A DNA stretch of 64,000 bases from Curvibacter microcysteis (GTDB taxonomy: Bacteria > Pseudomonadota > Gammaproteobacteria > Burkholderiales > Burkholderiaceae_C), in the NCBI RefSeq assembly GCF_028649435.1, contig NZ_JAQSIN010000003.1. One strand, given 5' to 3'. The notes beneath the pieces are model-generated. The model was not told the origin of the DNA and ran no database searches. It worked only from the letters and a program-made list of their open reading frames with translations. A program made the translations under genes and the position numbers. This document shows, piece after piece, positions 40,826 through 49,772 of this stretch (position 1 is its first letter; each line of letters opens with the position of its first letter).

Positions 40826-41955
40826 TGCCCAATTTGAAAAACATCTATCGCCTGGGCGTGAAAGAGATGTGGAGTCTCCTGCGCAATCCCATGATGCTGA
40901 TGCTGATCCTCTACTCCTTCAGCCTGGACCTCTACGTGGCGGCCACGGCCGTACCAGACAGCATCGCCAAGGCGGCCATCGCGGTGGTCGACGAGGACAA
41001 CTCGCCCTTTTCGGCCCAGCTCCTGTCTGCTTTCCAGATGCCTTATTTCATGCCGCCAACCTTGACGACGTCCAAAGCCATGGACGAGGGGATGGACCAT
41101 GGCACCTATACCTTTGGCGTGGACATCCCGCCGAACTTTCAGCGCGACCTGCTGGCAGGGCGCTCGCCACAGATTCAGTTGAATGTAGACGCCACCCAAA
41201 TGAGCCAGGCCTTCACCGGCAACGGGTACATCAGTCAAATCATCAGCACCGAGGTGAACCAGTTCCTCAGCCGCCAGCGCACGGACTTGCCCCAACCGGT
41301 GGACCTGGACATGCGCATTCGCTACAACCCCAATTTGGTGGCGGCGTGGTTCTCGGCCATCAATGAGGTGGTCAACAACATCACCATGCTGTCGATCATC
41401 TTGGTCGGTGCGGCCGTGTTGCGCGAGCGTGAAGAAGGCACCATGGAGCACATCCTGGCCATGCCGGTGGCCCCCAGCGAAATCATGCTGTCCAAAGTCC
41501 TGTCCATGGGCTTGGTGGTGTTCTTGGCCACCTTGGGCGGCGTGGTGGGCGTTATCCAATTTGGATTGCAAGTGCCGATCACGACGCACTCGCTGATGTT
41601 GTTCATGGGCTGCACGGTGGTGTTTTTGCTCTCCACCACGGCGTTGGGCATTTTCTTGGCCACGCTGTCACGCTCCATGCCGCAGTTTGCGATTCTCATG
41701 GTGCTGGTGTTGTTGCCGCTGCAAATGCTGTCAGGTGGCGCTACGCCGCGTGAAAGCATGCCCGAGGTGCTGCAGTACATCATGCTGGTCGCACCCACCA
41801 CGCACTTTGTCTCTGCGGCTCAAGCCACCTTGCTGCGCAATGCCGGCATGAGCACGATATGGCCGCAATTCCTCTCCATCACGGCCATCACGGCAGTGCT
41901 CTTTTTTGTATCGCTGGTTCGCTTTCGCAAGTCCACCACGGACTCTGGCGGCTGA
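40825..41955 (+). CDS. yhhJ: ABC-2 permease (YhhJ-like)
   Basis: A 376-residue inner-membrane protein from the ATG at 40825, overlapping the RbbA stop (TGATG). One N-terminal membrane helix (about 23-42), a large periplasmic loop (to about 175), then five helices with the ABC-2 signature REREEGTMEHILAMPV near residues 195-212, followed by QMLSGGATPRESMPEVLQ. It should pair with the permease half of the RbbA-like protein to complete the pump. It is the last gene of the operon; the next gene follows after 153 nt. Confidence 0.92.
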   Translation: MPNLKNIYRLGVKEMWSLLRNPMMLMLILYSFSLDLYVAATAVPDSIAKAAIAVVDEDNSPFSAQLLSAFQMPYFMPPTLTTSKAMDEGMDHGTYTFGVDIPPNFQRDLLAGRSPQIQLNVDATQMSQAFTGNGYISQIISTEVNQFLSRQRTDLPQPVDLDMRIRYNPNLVAAWFSAINEVVNNITMLSIILVGAAVLREREEGTMEHILAMPVAPSEIMLSKVLSMGLVVFLATLGGVVGVIQFGLQVPITTHSLMLFMGCTVVFLLSTTALGIFLATLSRSMPQFAILMVLVLLPLQMLSGGATPRESMPEVLQYIMLVAPTTHFVSAAQATLLRNAGMSTIWPQFLSITAITAVLFFVSLVRFRKSTTDSGG

Positions 41956-42108
41956 TCCCGCGCACCTCGTTGTCGACCCCGCTCCCGTTCTGCGTCTGTT
42001 CGTTCGAAGCACGGCGCTGGCGTGATGGCCTTGAAACCCTGGTTGTGCAGTGGGGCTTGCGCAATCAATGGCAGCGTTTTTCGCTGTGAATTTAATGAAG
42101 GAGACCTG

Positions 42109-42969
42109 ATGAAAACCGCCAAAAAGTACATGTTCAATCCGGGCAACGTGAGCAAGCTCTCCGATTTGCCGACACTGGATCATGAACTGGCCAAGGATCC
42201 TGCCCACAACAAGAAGCTCTTGGCCAAGGTGGCCAGTGAGATCGGGGAGCTGCAGTGGACCTTGTACGCCGAAAAAAAGCAGTCGCTGCTGGTGGTTTTT
42301 CAGGCGTTGGATGCGGCCGGCAAAGACGGGGTCATTCGACATGTCCTCGATGAAGTGAGCCCTCAGGGGGTGACCACGGTCAGCTTCAAACAACCGAGTT
42401 CGAATGAAAAGGAGCGTGACTTCCTGTGGCGCGTGCATCTGCGCACACCGGCTCGGGGTGAGTTCACCATCTTCAACCGCTCGCACTATGAGGATGTTCT
42501 GGTGGCCCGCGTGCATGAGCTGGTTCCCAAGGCGGTCTGGAAGAAGCGCTTTGAACTCATCAACCAGTTCGAAAACCTATTGGCGCAAGAGTGCAACACC
42601 CGCGTCATCAAGTTTTACCTGCACATGAGTCCGGATGTGCAACTCGCGCGCTTCAAAGACCGGCTGACTGACGAGAGCAAGAACTGGAAGATCACCGAAG
42701 CCGATTACAACGAGCGCGAATATTGGGACAAGTACATCGAAGCTTTCCAGGAAACCCTGGACCGGACCAGCACGTCGCATGCGCCCTGGTTCGTGGTGCC
42801 GGCGGACGACAAGATCTCCCGCAATTTGCTGGTGGCACAGATCATCCGTGACACGCTCAAGGACATGAACCCACAGTACCCCTCGCCAGCCGCCGATCTG
42901 AACGCCGTGCGGGCGAGGTACCACGAAGCGGAGATCAAGGCCAAGGCGACGCGTCAGAAGAAGGCTTGA
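42109..42969 (+). CDS. Polyphosphate kinase 2 family phosphotransferase
   Basis: About 286 residues from the ATG at 42109, with AAGGAGA 6 nt upstream. Single PPK2 domain: Walker A-like FQALDAAGKDGVIRHV, GVTTVSFKQPSSNEKERDFL, Walker B region IFNRSHYEDVLVARVH and the Arg-rich lid LARFKDRLTDESKNWK. PPK2 enzymes transfer phosphate between polyphosphate and nucleotides; the sequence looks most like the single-domain class that phosphorylates AMP and ADP (class III), but the class cannot be settled by eye. It starts a co-directional group with SulP, PPK1 and a channel-like protein. Confidence 0.9.
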   Translation: MKTAKKYMFNPGNVSKLSDLPTLDHELAKDPAHNKKLLAKVASEIGELQWTLYAEKKQSLLVVFQALDAAGKDGVIRHVLDEVSPQGVTTVSFKQPSSNEKERDFLWRVHLRTPARGEFTIFNRSHYEDVLVARVHELVPKAVWKKRFELINQFENLLAQECNTRVIKFYLHMSPDVQLARFKDRLTDESKNWKITEADYNEREYWDKYIEAFQETLDRTSTSHAPWFVVPADDKISRNLLVAQIIRDTLKDMNPQYPSPAADLNAVRARYHEAEIKAKATRQKKA

Positions 42970-42984
42970 GCGGGCCCGATCACC

Positions 42985-44661
42985 ATGAACTCTGCCTCCC
43001 TGAAAAGCCGGGCCGGCTCGGATCTGCCTTGGATGGACATGGTTGCTGGCTTGTCCCTGGCGGGGCTGCTGGCCTCGTCCAGCATTGCTTATGCGCGCCT
43101 GGGACAACTGCCCCCCCAAGCGGGTTTGATCGCGTCGGCACTGGGCTTGTTGTGCTACGGCCTGGTGGGACGCAGCCGGTTCGCGGTGGTGGCCCCGACA
43201 TCGTCGTCGGCCACGGTGATGGCGGCTGCGACAGCCTCCATGGCCGGGGGCAATGCCCTGTTGCAAATGGGTTTGTCCACCGCCTTGGTCGTGCTGACCG
43301 GATTGATGTTCATGCTGGCGGGCTTGTTGCGCTTGGGGCGCATCTCCGACTTCATCGCTCGGCCGGTGCTGCGTGGGTTTTCTTTGGGCTTGGCCTGGGT
43401 CATCTGCATCAAACAGGTGCCGACCCTGGTGGGCTATTCGGCCCAGGCCTCAGGTGCCTTGCCCACGGCTTGGGAGCTGGTGACCCATGTCGACCAATGG
43501 CATCCATGGAGTCTTATGGTGGGTCTGACGGCGCTTGGCTTGCTGTGTCTGGGGGGGATCTATCAAAAATTGCCCATGGCATTTGCCGTCATTGTGTTGG
43601 GCATTGTGGCCAATCGAATGCTGGGTTTGAACGCCTTGGGGGTGGCCGAAGTGGGGGCGATTCAATTGACTCTGCAGCGGCCTCAACTGCCCTCCTTGAG
43701 TCAGGCGCAGTGGCAGCAATTGGCCGAGATGGCCATGGCCGTCATGCTGATGGTTTACGGTGAATCCTGCACCTCGATCCGGACCTACTCTTTGATCAAG
43801 AAAGACCCCGTCGACGCCAACCGCGACCTGTGGGCCCTGGGCTTGAGCAATCTGACCTCTGGCTTGTTCAACGGCTTGCCGGTGGGTGCCGGTTTTTCAC
43901 AAACTTCTGCCAGTGTGGTGTACGGCGCTCAAGGCAAGGCGACCACGTGGGTTGCGTTGGTGGCGCTGCTGATTCTGGTGGGGACTTCATTGCCCTACCT
44001 GGCCTTGACACCAGAGCCTGTGTTGGCGGCTATTGTGATTTTTTCGATGTGGAAGAGCCTCGGATGGGGACCCCTCAAAATCTATTTTGGCCTGCACCGC
44101 AGCCGCCTCAGCGCGGTCGCTGCGGCCTTGGGCGCCATCTTTTTTGGGGTGTTGGATGGCCTGATCCTTGGCATCGGCATGAGCTTCATCATGGCTCTAT
44201 TGCAACTGGGAAAAGGGGCTGTTCACGAGCTGGGACGGGTGGGACAAGACACGGTGTGGGTGGATCGGGATGCCTGTCCTGAGGCCCAAGGTGTCCCTGG
44301 GGTCATGGTGCTGCGCCCCGATGAAGGCTTCACCTTTGCCAACGCCGAAAGCCTTTGCCATGCCGTTCGCCAGCGCATCGAATCTGCGCCCACACCGCCT
44401 CAGGTCCTGGTGCTGAGCCTGGAGCGCAGTCCGGATCTCGATGGAGGCGCTGTGGAGAGCTTGCGGGAGTTGGTTCAGTCCCTGCAGGAGCAGGAGATCC
44501 GCCTGATTTTCGTGCGCTTGAGCACGCGTGTGATTCAGGTTCTGGAAACGGTTCATTTGTTCGGCATTCCTGATGAACACCTGTCTGAACTCACCGTTCA
44601 CCAAGGGGTGCTGCAAGCCGAAAAAAGCATGGGCAGCGCGAACGCTGGTGCCGCGGCATGA
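42985..44661 (+). CDS. SulP/SLC26-family anion transporter
   Basis: A 558-residue inner-membrane protein. The N-terminus shows the family start (DMVAGLSLAGLLASSSIAYA, then LPPQAGLIASALGLLCYGLV), followed by about 12-14 membrane helices to residue 410, with GLFNGLPVGAGFSQTSAS in the scaffold. A cytoplasmic STAS domain covers about 440-545 (VLVLSLERSPDLDGGAVESL). The usual substrates are sulfate, bicarbonate, dicarboxylates or other anions; the substrate is not evident here. Its stop overlaps the ppk start (ATGA at 44658-44661), so it is coupled to polyphosphate kinase, an interesting link for an anion carrier. Confidence 0.92.
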   Translation: MNSASLKSRAGSDLPWMDMVAGLSLAGLLASSSIAYARLGQLPPQAGLIASALGLLCYGLVGRSRFAVVAPTSSSATVMAAATASMAGGNALLQMGLSTALVVLTGLMFMLAGLLRLGRISDFIARPVLRGFSLGLAWVICIKQVPTLVGYSAQASGALPTAWELVTHVDQWHPWSLMVGLTALGLLCLGGIYQKLPMAFAVIVLGIVANRMLGLNALGVAEVGAIQLTLQRPQLPSLSQAQWQQLAEMAMAVMLMVYGESCTSIRTYSLIKKDPVDANRDLWALGLSNLTSGLFNGLPVGAGFSQTSASVVYGAQGKATTWVALVALLILVGTSLPYLALTPEPVLAAIVIFSMWKSLGWGPLKIYFGLHRSRLSAVAAALGAIFFGVLDGLILGIGMSFIMALLQLGKGAVHELGRVGQDTVWVDRDACPEAQGVPGVMVLRPDEGFTFANAESLCHAVRQRIESAPTPPQVLVLSLERSPDLDGGAVESLRELVQSLQEQEIRLIFVRLSTRVIQVLETVHLFGIPDEHLSELTVHQGVLQAEKSMGSANAGAAA

Positions 44662-46772
44662 GCAGCTCTTTGACCTCGCGGGCCTCGGGGCCCATCGGAC
44701 CCAGGACAGCCCAGCCCGTGCTGTTACTGAACCGCGAGCTGGCGATTTTGGAGTTCAACCGCCGGGTGTTGGCTCAGGCGGCCCTGGCCAATATCCCTGT
44801 GTTGGAGCGCCTGCGCTACCTCACCATTGTGTCGGCCAACCTGGACGAATTTTTTGAGGTCCGCATGGCGCCTCACATGGCAGCCTTGCGTGACGCATTG
44901 CCAGGCAGTGGGGAGGCGGCTCGCCTGAAGCTGGAGCTGCAACGCATTGGTGGCGCCGTGCGGGAGCTTTTGCAAGCCCAGTGCCGTGTTTACACCGAAG
45001 AGTTGCGTGCTGCCCTGGGCGATCAAAAAATCGCCATCTTGGGCCATGTGGACCGAGACGCTGCCCAGCAAGACTGGGTTCGCCAGTACTTTGTGAAAGA
45101 GGTCAAACCGCTGCTGTCGGCGACCCTCATTGACCCGCGCCATCCCTTTCCCAAGGTGGCCAACAAATCGCTGAACTTCATTCTTCGATTGCAGCCCAAG
45201 AAGAAAGGGGCTGTGCCAGTCGAGTCGGTGCTGGCGGTGATCAAAATTCCCCGCGCCTTGCCTCGTGTGATCCGACTGCCCGCCAAGGTGAGTCAGGGGC
45301 GGCAGGTCTTCGTACTCTTGTCGAGCGTGCTGCGCTCCAACCTGTCGATCCTGCTGCCAGAGCACCATGTGTTGGACTGTGCCCAGTTTCGGCTGACCCG
45401 GGACTCTGATCTGTGGGTCCGAGACGATGACCAGACCGATCTGCGCCAGGCGCTGAACTCTCAGCTGCATACCCGGCAATTTGGCATGCCGGTGCGCCTG
45501 GAGGTCAACGCCCAATGCTCACGGGCCCTGGCACGCCTGCTGCTGCAACAGTTCGAGCTGCCTGCCTGTGCCTTGTACCGAATGGATGCGCCGCTCAATT
45601 TGGTGCGTTTGCAGCAAGTGCTTGATTTGGCCGAGCCTGGCAAACACCGGTTCAAGCCCTACGAGCCGGGTTGGACGCCGGCGCTGCAGCGCAAGGAGTC
45701 CATGTGGTCGCAATTGGCCCGGCGTGATGTGCTGTTGCACCATCCATATGAGTCTTTTGAGCCCGTGCTTCAACTGCTGCGCGAGGCGGCGGACGACAAG
45801 CATGTGTTGCAAATTCAGCAGACCATTTACCGTGCAGGTCTCCATTCAGAGGTCATGGACTTGTTGTGCAAGGCGGCACGCCGAGGCAAGGAAGTGACGG
45901 TGGTGTTCGAGCTCATGGCTCGGTTCGACGAGGCGGTCAACATCGCCTGGGCCGAGCAACTGGAGAAACTGGGCGGGCAGGTGTTGTATGGCTTGCCCGG
46001 CATGAAGACACACTGCAAGATGCTGTTGATCACGCGCCGCGAGAAAAAGCAGTGGCGCCACTATGCCCACATCTCGACGGGCAACTACAACGTGAGCACG
46101 ACGCGGTCCTATACCGATCTGGGCTTGCTCACCAGCCATCCCGAATTTTGTGCCGATATCCAAGCCATGTTTGTGGCCTTGCGTCAGCACCAGGATGCGC
46201 CAGCGCTCAAGCACTTGGTCAATGCGCCGCAGCACTTGCGCCAGACATTGTTGAGTCACTTGGTCGAGGTCAGTGCCCAGGCCCGGCGTGGGCGTGAAGC
46301 GCGGGTGCTGCTCAAGCTCAACGCCTTGACCGATGAGGGGCTGATCGCGGCGCTGGTCGACGCGGCCCAGGCCGGCGCGCAGGTGGACCTGATCGTGCGC
46401 GGTGCGTGCTTGTTGCCGCCGGGGCTGCCTGAGCTCACGGAGCGGGTCCGCGTGCGCTCCATCATCGGGCGCTTTCTCGAGCATTCGCGGGTCTACCACA
46501 TGGTGGCCGGCGAGCAGGTGTGGACCTACCTCAGCAGTGCGGATGGCATGGCCCGCAATCTGGACCGGCGGGTGGAGTTGGCCTGGCCCCTGCTGGATCC
46601 CGTGCTGCGTCAGCGGGTTTACGACGAGGTGCTGACACCGTATTTGCTGGATGGAGAGGACGCCTGGGCGCAAGGCCCAGATGGCCGTTACCAAGCCGTC
46701 AAAGGCGTGTACCCATCGGCCCAGCAAGCGTTGATGCGCAAGCACGCCGGTGCACGAAAGAAGGATGTGTGA
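44658..46772 (+). CDS. ppk1: Polyphosphate kinase 1
   Basis: A 704-residue enzyme that makes polyphosphate from ATP reversibly. Domains: N-terminal helical domain (LLNRELAILEFNRRVLAQA, SANLDEFFEVRM), head domain, and two phospholipase-D-like domains. The catalytic His is in MKTHCKMLLI (phosphorylated in the reaction), near DEAVNIAWAEQLE and ISTGNYNVSTTRSYTDLG; the second catalytic His is in EHSRVYHM. The length matches the family. It is translationally coupled to the SulP gene before it and to the channel-like gene after it. Confidence 0.96.
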   Translation: MSSSLTSRASGPIGPRTAQPVLLLNRELAILEFNRRVLAQAALANIPVLERLRYLTIVSANLDEFFEVRMAPHMAALRDALPGSGEAARLKLELQRIGGAVRELLQAQCRVYTEELRAALGDQKIAILGHVDRDAAQQDWVRQYFVKEVKPLLSATLIDPRHPFPKVANKSLNFILRLQPKKKGAVPVESVLAVIKIPRALPRVIRLPAKVSQGRQVFVLLSSVLRSNLSILLPEHHVLDCAQFRLTRDSDLWVRDDDQTDLRQALNSQLHTRQFGMPVRLEVNAQCSRALARLLLQQFELPACALYRMDAPLNLVRLQQVLDLAEPGKHRFKPYEPGWTPALQRKESMWSQLARRDVLLHHPYESFEPVLQLLREAADDKHVLQIQQTIYRAGLHSEVMDLLCKAARRGKEVTVVFELMARFDEAVNIAWAEQLEKLGGQVLYGLPGMKTHCKMLLITRREKKQWRHYAHISTGNYNVSTTRSYTDLGLLTSHPEFCADIQAMFVALRQHQDAPALKHLVNAPQHLRQTLLSHLVEVSAQARRGREARVLLKLNALTDEGLIAALVDAAQAGAQVDLIVRGACLLPPGLPELTERVRVRSIIGRFLEHSRVYHMVAGEQVWTYLSSADGMARNLDRRVELAWPLLDPVLRQRVYDEVLTPYLLDGEDAWAQGPDGRYQAVKGVYPSAQQALMRKHAGARKKDV

Positions 46773-47284
46773 TGGCCAGCACGCATTGGCCGGTGAATCT
46801 GATCCCGCACGGACTGAGCCCCACCCAAGAGGGCTATTTGATGTTCCTCTACGCCTTTGGGTTCATGGTGTTGGTGATTGCGACCCATGGCTTTCTATTG
46901 CTCTCGCTGGTGTTGCGCTTGTTCAAGAACAAAAAGCTCCTCAACCTTCAGCATCCCTTTCGTCTCAAGCTGATGTTTGTGCTGGTCATCATGCTCATCT
47001 TGTTCCTGCACTTCATTGAGATTCAAAGTTGGGCGCTGTTCGTCTGGATGAGTCACTACTACCGCGGCTTCCTGTCTTCGGTGTATTTTGCGGGCCTCGC
47101 CTATTCGACCTTGGGACTGTATGGCGAGACCCGCTATGAGCAGTGGCAGCAAGCCTTGCCCTTGATGATTGCGTTTTCGGGCATGTTCTGCACGGGGCTG
47201 AGTGGCAGCATGTTGTTCACCTTGCTGATGTCGGCGTTGCAGGGGGCCCGACAAGTGGCGTCAGATGCTTCAGCGGAGGTGTGA
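46772..47284 (+). CDS. Ion-channel-like membrane protein, 170 aa
   Basis: The ATG at 46772 overlaps the ppk stop by one base. Four hydrophobic segments are visible: about 24-43 (YAFGFMVLVIATHGFLLL), 64-80 (FVLVIMLILFLHFIEIQ), a re-entrant or pore-like stretch near 105-115, and 130-155 at the end. SSVYFAGLAYSTLGLYGE resembles the pore helix and filter of two-helix potassium channels (usually TLGYGD or TLGYGE) with one extra residue. A cation channel is therefore plausible but not proven. Coupling to ppk suggests a role in charge balance, for example potassium flux together with polyphosphate. That is inference. Confidence 0.65.
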   Translation: MASTHWPVNLIPHGLSPTQEGYLMFLYAFGFMVLVIATHGFLLLSLVLRLFKNKKLLNLQHPFRLKLMFVLVIMLILFLHFIEIQSWALFVWMSHYYRGFLSSVYFAGLAYSTLGLYGETRYEQWQQALPLMIAFSGMFCTGLSGSMLFTLLMSALQGARQVASDASAEV

Positions 47285-47335
47285 GAGGCAACACTGCTGA
47301 AGGCGGCCCTGTCTTGCAGCGCCACCTTCCGATGT

Positions 47336-48919
47336 TCAGCCTTTCTCGTTTCTGGCCTTCTTGGATTTATCGGACTTCTGGGCTTTGAGCACCGAGGCTG
47401 AGGGGGCGTTAGGGGCTTGCAGGGCGGGAGGCTGTGCCTCATTGAGCGCCCGTTCGAGCTGTTCGCAAACCGTGCGCAGGATTTTCACCCGGGCGTGTTT
47501 CTTGTCATTGCCCTCGATCAGCGTCCAGGGAGCGTTGCCGGTGCTGGTGCGCTCGACCATGTCGCAGACGGCGTGTTGGTAGCTGTCCCACTTGTCTCGG
47601 TTGCGCCAGTCTTCGTCGGTCAGCTTGTAGCGCTTGAAAGGGATGCTTTCGCGTTCCTTGAAGCGTCGGAGTTGTTCCTCTTGGCTGATTTGGACCCAGA
47701 ACTTGACCACGACGATGCCCACATCGGTCATACCGTGTTCGAAGTCGTTGATCTCGGCATAGGCCCTTTGCCAATCCTTGGGTTCGCAAAAGCCCTCGAT
47801 GCGCTCCACCAGCACCCGGCCATACCAGGTGCGGTCAAAGATGCTGACCGTGCCGCGCCTGGGCAGGTGACGCCAGAAACGCCAGAGATAGGGTTGCTGG
47901 CGTTCTTCTTCACTCGGGGCCGCGATCGGAATCACTTGGTATTGGCGGGCGTCGAGGGCGGCGCAGATGCGGCGGATGGCGCCGCCTTTGCCCGCGGCAT
48001 CGGCGCCTTCAAAGGCACAGACCAGGGCACGGTTTTGAAAACGAGGGTCACGCACCAGCCCAGCCAGGCGGCTCTGCCAATGGGCCAGTTCCGTCTTGTA
48101 GGACTTCTGGGGCAGTTGCTGGCTCAGGTCGAGGGAGCTGAGGATGTTGCGCCCGTCGGCGTCCACGCGGGGCGCAGGGGCTGCGCGCGGAATGGGCGGC
48201 ACCACGGCTTGATCCAGCCGTTCGCGCAGGGCCTTGAGCAGCATTTGCCCGACTGCCAAAGACCGATAGCGGTCGTCTGTGGCCTCCAGAATGGTCCATG
48301 GCGCCCAAGGCGTGCTGGTGGTGCGCAGCAAGGGTTCGGCTGTTTGCTGCAACTGGTCGTAGGTTTTGACGCGGTCCCAGTTCCAGGAGGTGACACGCCA
48401 GGCGGTACGCGGATCCTTCTCCAGCTCTTTCAGGCGCTCGCGCTGCGCGTCCTTGGAGAGGTGGAACCAGAACTTCAGAATCAGCGTGCCCTCTTGTGCG
48501 AGCATGCCCTCGAACCGGTTGATCTGGGTGGCCCGAGCCTCCAGTTGCGCTTGTGTGATTTCGCCTGCGATGTGTTGACGGATCGGCTCGGAATACCACG
48601 ACCCGGCAAAAATCCCGACCCGACCCTTGGGGGGGAGCGAGCGCCAATAGCGCCACATGGGGGGGTGGAGTCGCTCCTCCTGCGTGGGTTGGGCGAAGGC
48701 CAGGGTCGAGACGAATCGAGGATCCATCCACTCGTAAAGCGTGTTGATGGTCTCGCCCTTACCGGCGCCGTCTTGTCCGCTGATGATCAACAGCACGGGG
48801 AAGGGCTTTTTTTCGAACAACTCGGCCTGAGCTTGAAGCAAGGCGGTGCGCAATTCGGGAACAGCTTCGCGGAATTCCGCTTTGCTGACCCGATGACCAA
48901 TTTCTGCCGATTCGAACAT
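47336..48919 (-). CDS. pap: Polyphosphate:AMP phosphotransferase (double PPK2 domain)
   Basis: A 527-residue protein from the ATG complementary to 48917-48919; the frame extends upstream to 49252, but that part has no coding character. It contains two tandem PPK2 domains. The first (about 10-260) has ISGQDGAGKGETINTLYEW with an active Walker A; the second (about 290-500) has FEGADAAGKGGAIRRI, FDRTWYGRVLVERIEGF and the lid KRYKLTDEDWRNRDKWDSY. This fused form is typical of Pap (class II PPK2), which phosphorylates AMP to ADP with polyphosphate. It is convergent with the channel-like gene, 51 nt between stops, and head to head with greB. Confidence 0.9.
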   Translation of the reverse strand: MFESAEIGHRVSKAEFREAVPELRTALLQAQAELFEKKPFPVLLIISGQDGAGKGETINTLYEWMDPRFVSTLAFAQPTQEERLHPPMWRYWRSLPPKGRVGIFAGSWYSEPIRQHIAGEITQAQLEARATQINRFEGMLAQEGTLILKFWFHLSKDAQRERLKELEKDPRTAWRVTSWNWDRVKTYDQLQQTAEPLLRTTSTPWAPWTILEATDDRYRSLAVGQMLLKALRERLDQAVVPPIPRAAPAPRVDADGRNILSSLDLSQQLPQKSYKTELAHWQSRLAGLVRDPRFQNRALVCAFEGADAAGKGGAIRRICAALDARQYQVIPIAAPSEEERQQPYLWRFWRHLPRRGTVSIFDRTWYGRVLVERIEGFCEPKDWQRAYAEINDFEHGMTDVGIVVVKFWVQISQEEQLRRFKERESIPFKRYKLTDEDWRNRDKWDSYQHAVCDMVERTSTGNAPWTLIEGNDKKHARVKILRTVCEQLERALNEAQPPALQAPNAPSASVLKAQKSDKSKKARNEKG

Positions 48920-49169
48920 GCTGCGTTTCTCCGTGATGGGGACGACATTCAGTGGACGAACCCCAGCGAGCGGTGCATCCATTGGGCCCGTCTCACACCT
49001 TGCCTCCGTGAGGTGGGCATGGCGAGACTGTTTTGATTGTGCGATCAAAGCGAGGGGACTCAGTCGCTGGCCGGGGCCGTCCAGAAGCCCTGTGGACCCG
49101 GCTGTGGACCCGGTGAGGGCCCCTACAATCGTCCCGAAGGTGGTCCACAGGCCACAGGAGACGAATGGG

Positions 49170-49736
49170 ATGAGCAAGGCGTTCACACGCGAAACCGACT
49201 CGGACGATGACGAGGACCTGGCTCTGCCACCCTTGCCGGCAGGCGCGCGCAACTACATCACGGGGCAGGGCTACCAGCGTTTGCGCGATGAGCTGCTGGG
49301 ATTGATCGATGTGGAGCGGCCCAAGATCGTGGACATCGTGCACTGGGCGGCCAGCAATGGCGATCGTTCGGAAAACGGGGACTACCTGTATGGCAAGAAG
49401 CGCCTGCGTGAGATCGATCGTCGCATCCGATTTTTGACCAAGCGCCTGGAAATCGCCGAGGTCACCGATCCCAGCGTGCACCACGGCAATGATCAGGTGT
49501 TCTTTGGTGCCACCGTGACATACGAGGACGAACAAGGGCAGCAGCGCACGGTCACCATCTTGGGCATCGATGAGGCCGACAGCGCCCAGCAACAGGTCAG
49601 CTGGGTGTCGCCCGTGGCGCGGGCCCTGCTGAAGGCGCGCGAGGGGGATGTGGTCAAACTCATCACCCCCTCAGGGCCTGTCGACATTGAGATTTTGCAG
49701 GTCCGCTACCCGGCCCCGAGCACCACTGCGGTGTGA
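49170..49736 (+). CDS. greB: Transcription elongation factor GreB
   Basis: A 188-residue protein from the ATG at 49170 with GGAG 9 nt upstream; an out-of-frame ATG lies 5 nt earlier. An acidic N-terminal extension (TDSDDDEDLALPP) precedes the coiled-coil domain with the acidic tip pair (ASNGDRSENGDYLYGKKRL), then the FKBP-like domain (QVFFGATVTYED, WVSPVARALLKAREGD). GreB stimulates transcript cleavage in backtracked RNA polymerase. It is convergent with spoT, only 36 nt apart. Confidence 0.94.
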   Translation: MSKAFTRETDSDDDEDLALPPLPAGARNYITGQGYQRLRDELLGLIDVERPKIVDIVHWAASNGDRSENGDYLYGKKRLREIDRRIRFLTKRLEIAEVTDPSVHHGNDQVFFGATVTYEDEQGQQRTVTILGIDEADSAQQQVSWVSPVARALLKAREGDVVKLITPSGPVDIEILQVRYPAPSTTAV

Positions 49737-49772
49737 CCGTCGGCGTGCTGGCGGGACGGGTCAACGCGGTGT

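Noticed and set aside
48920..49252. Upstream extension of Pap to 49252
   Set aside because: The extension is low-complexity, overlaps the start of greB, and the PPK2 protein has a normal start at 48919.
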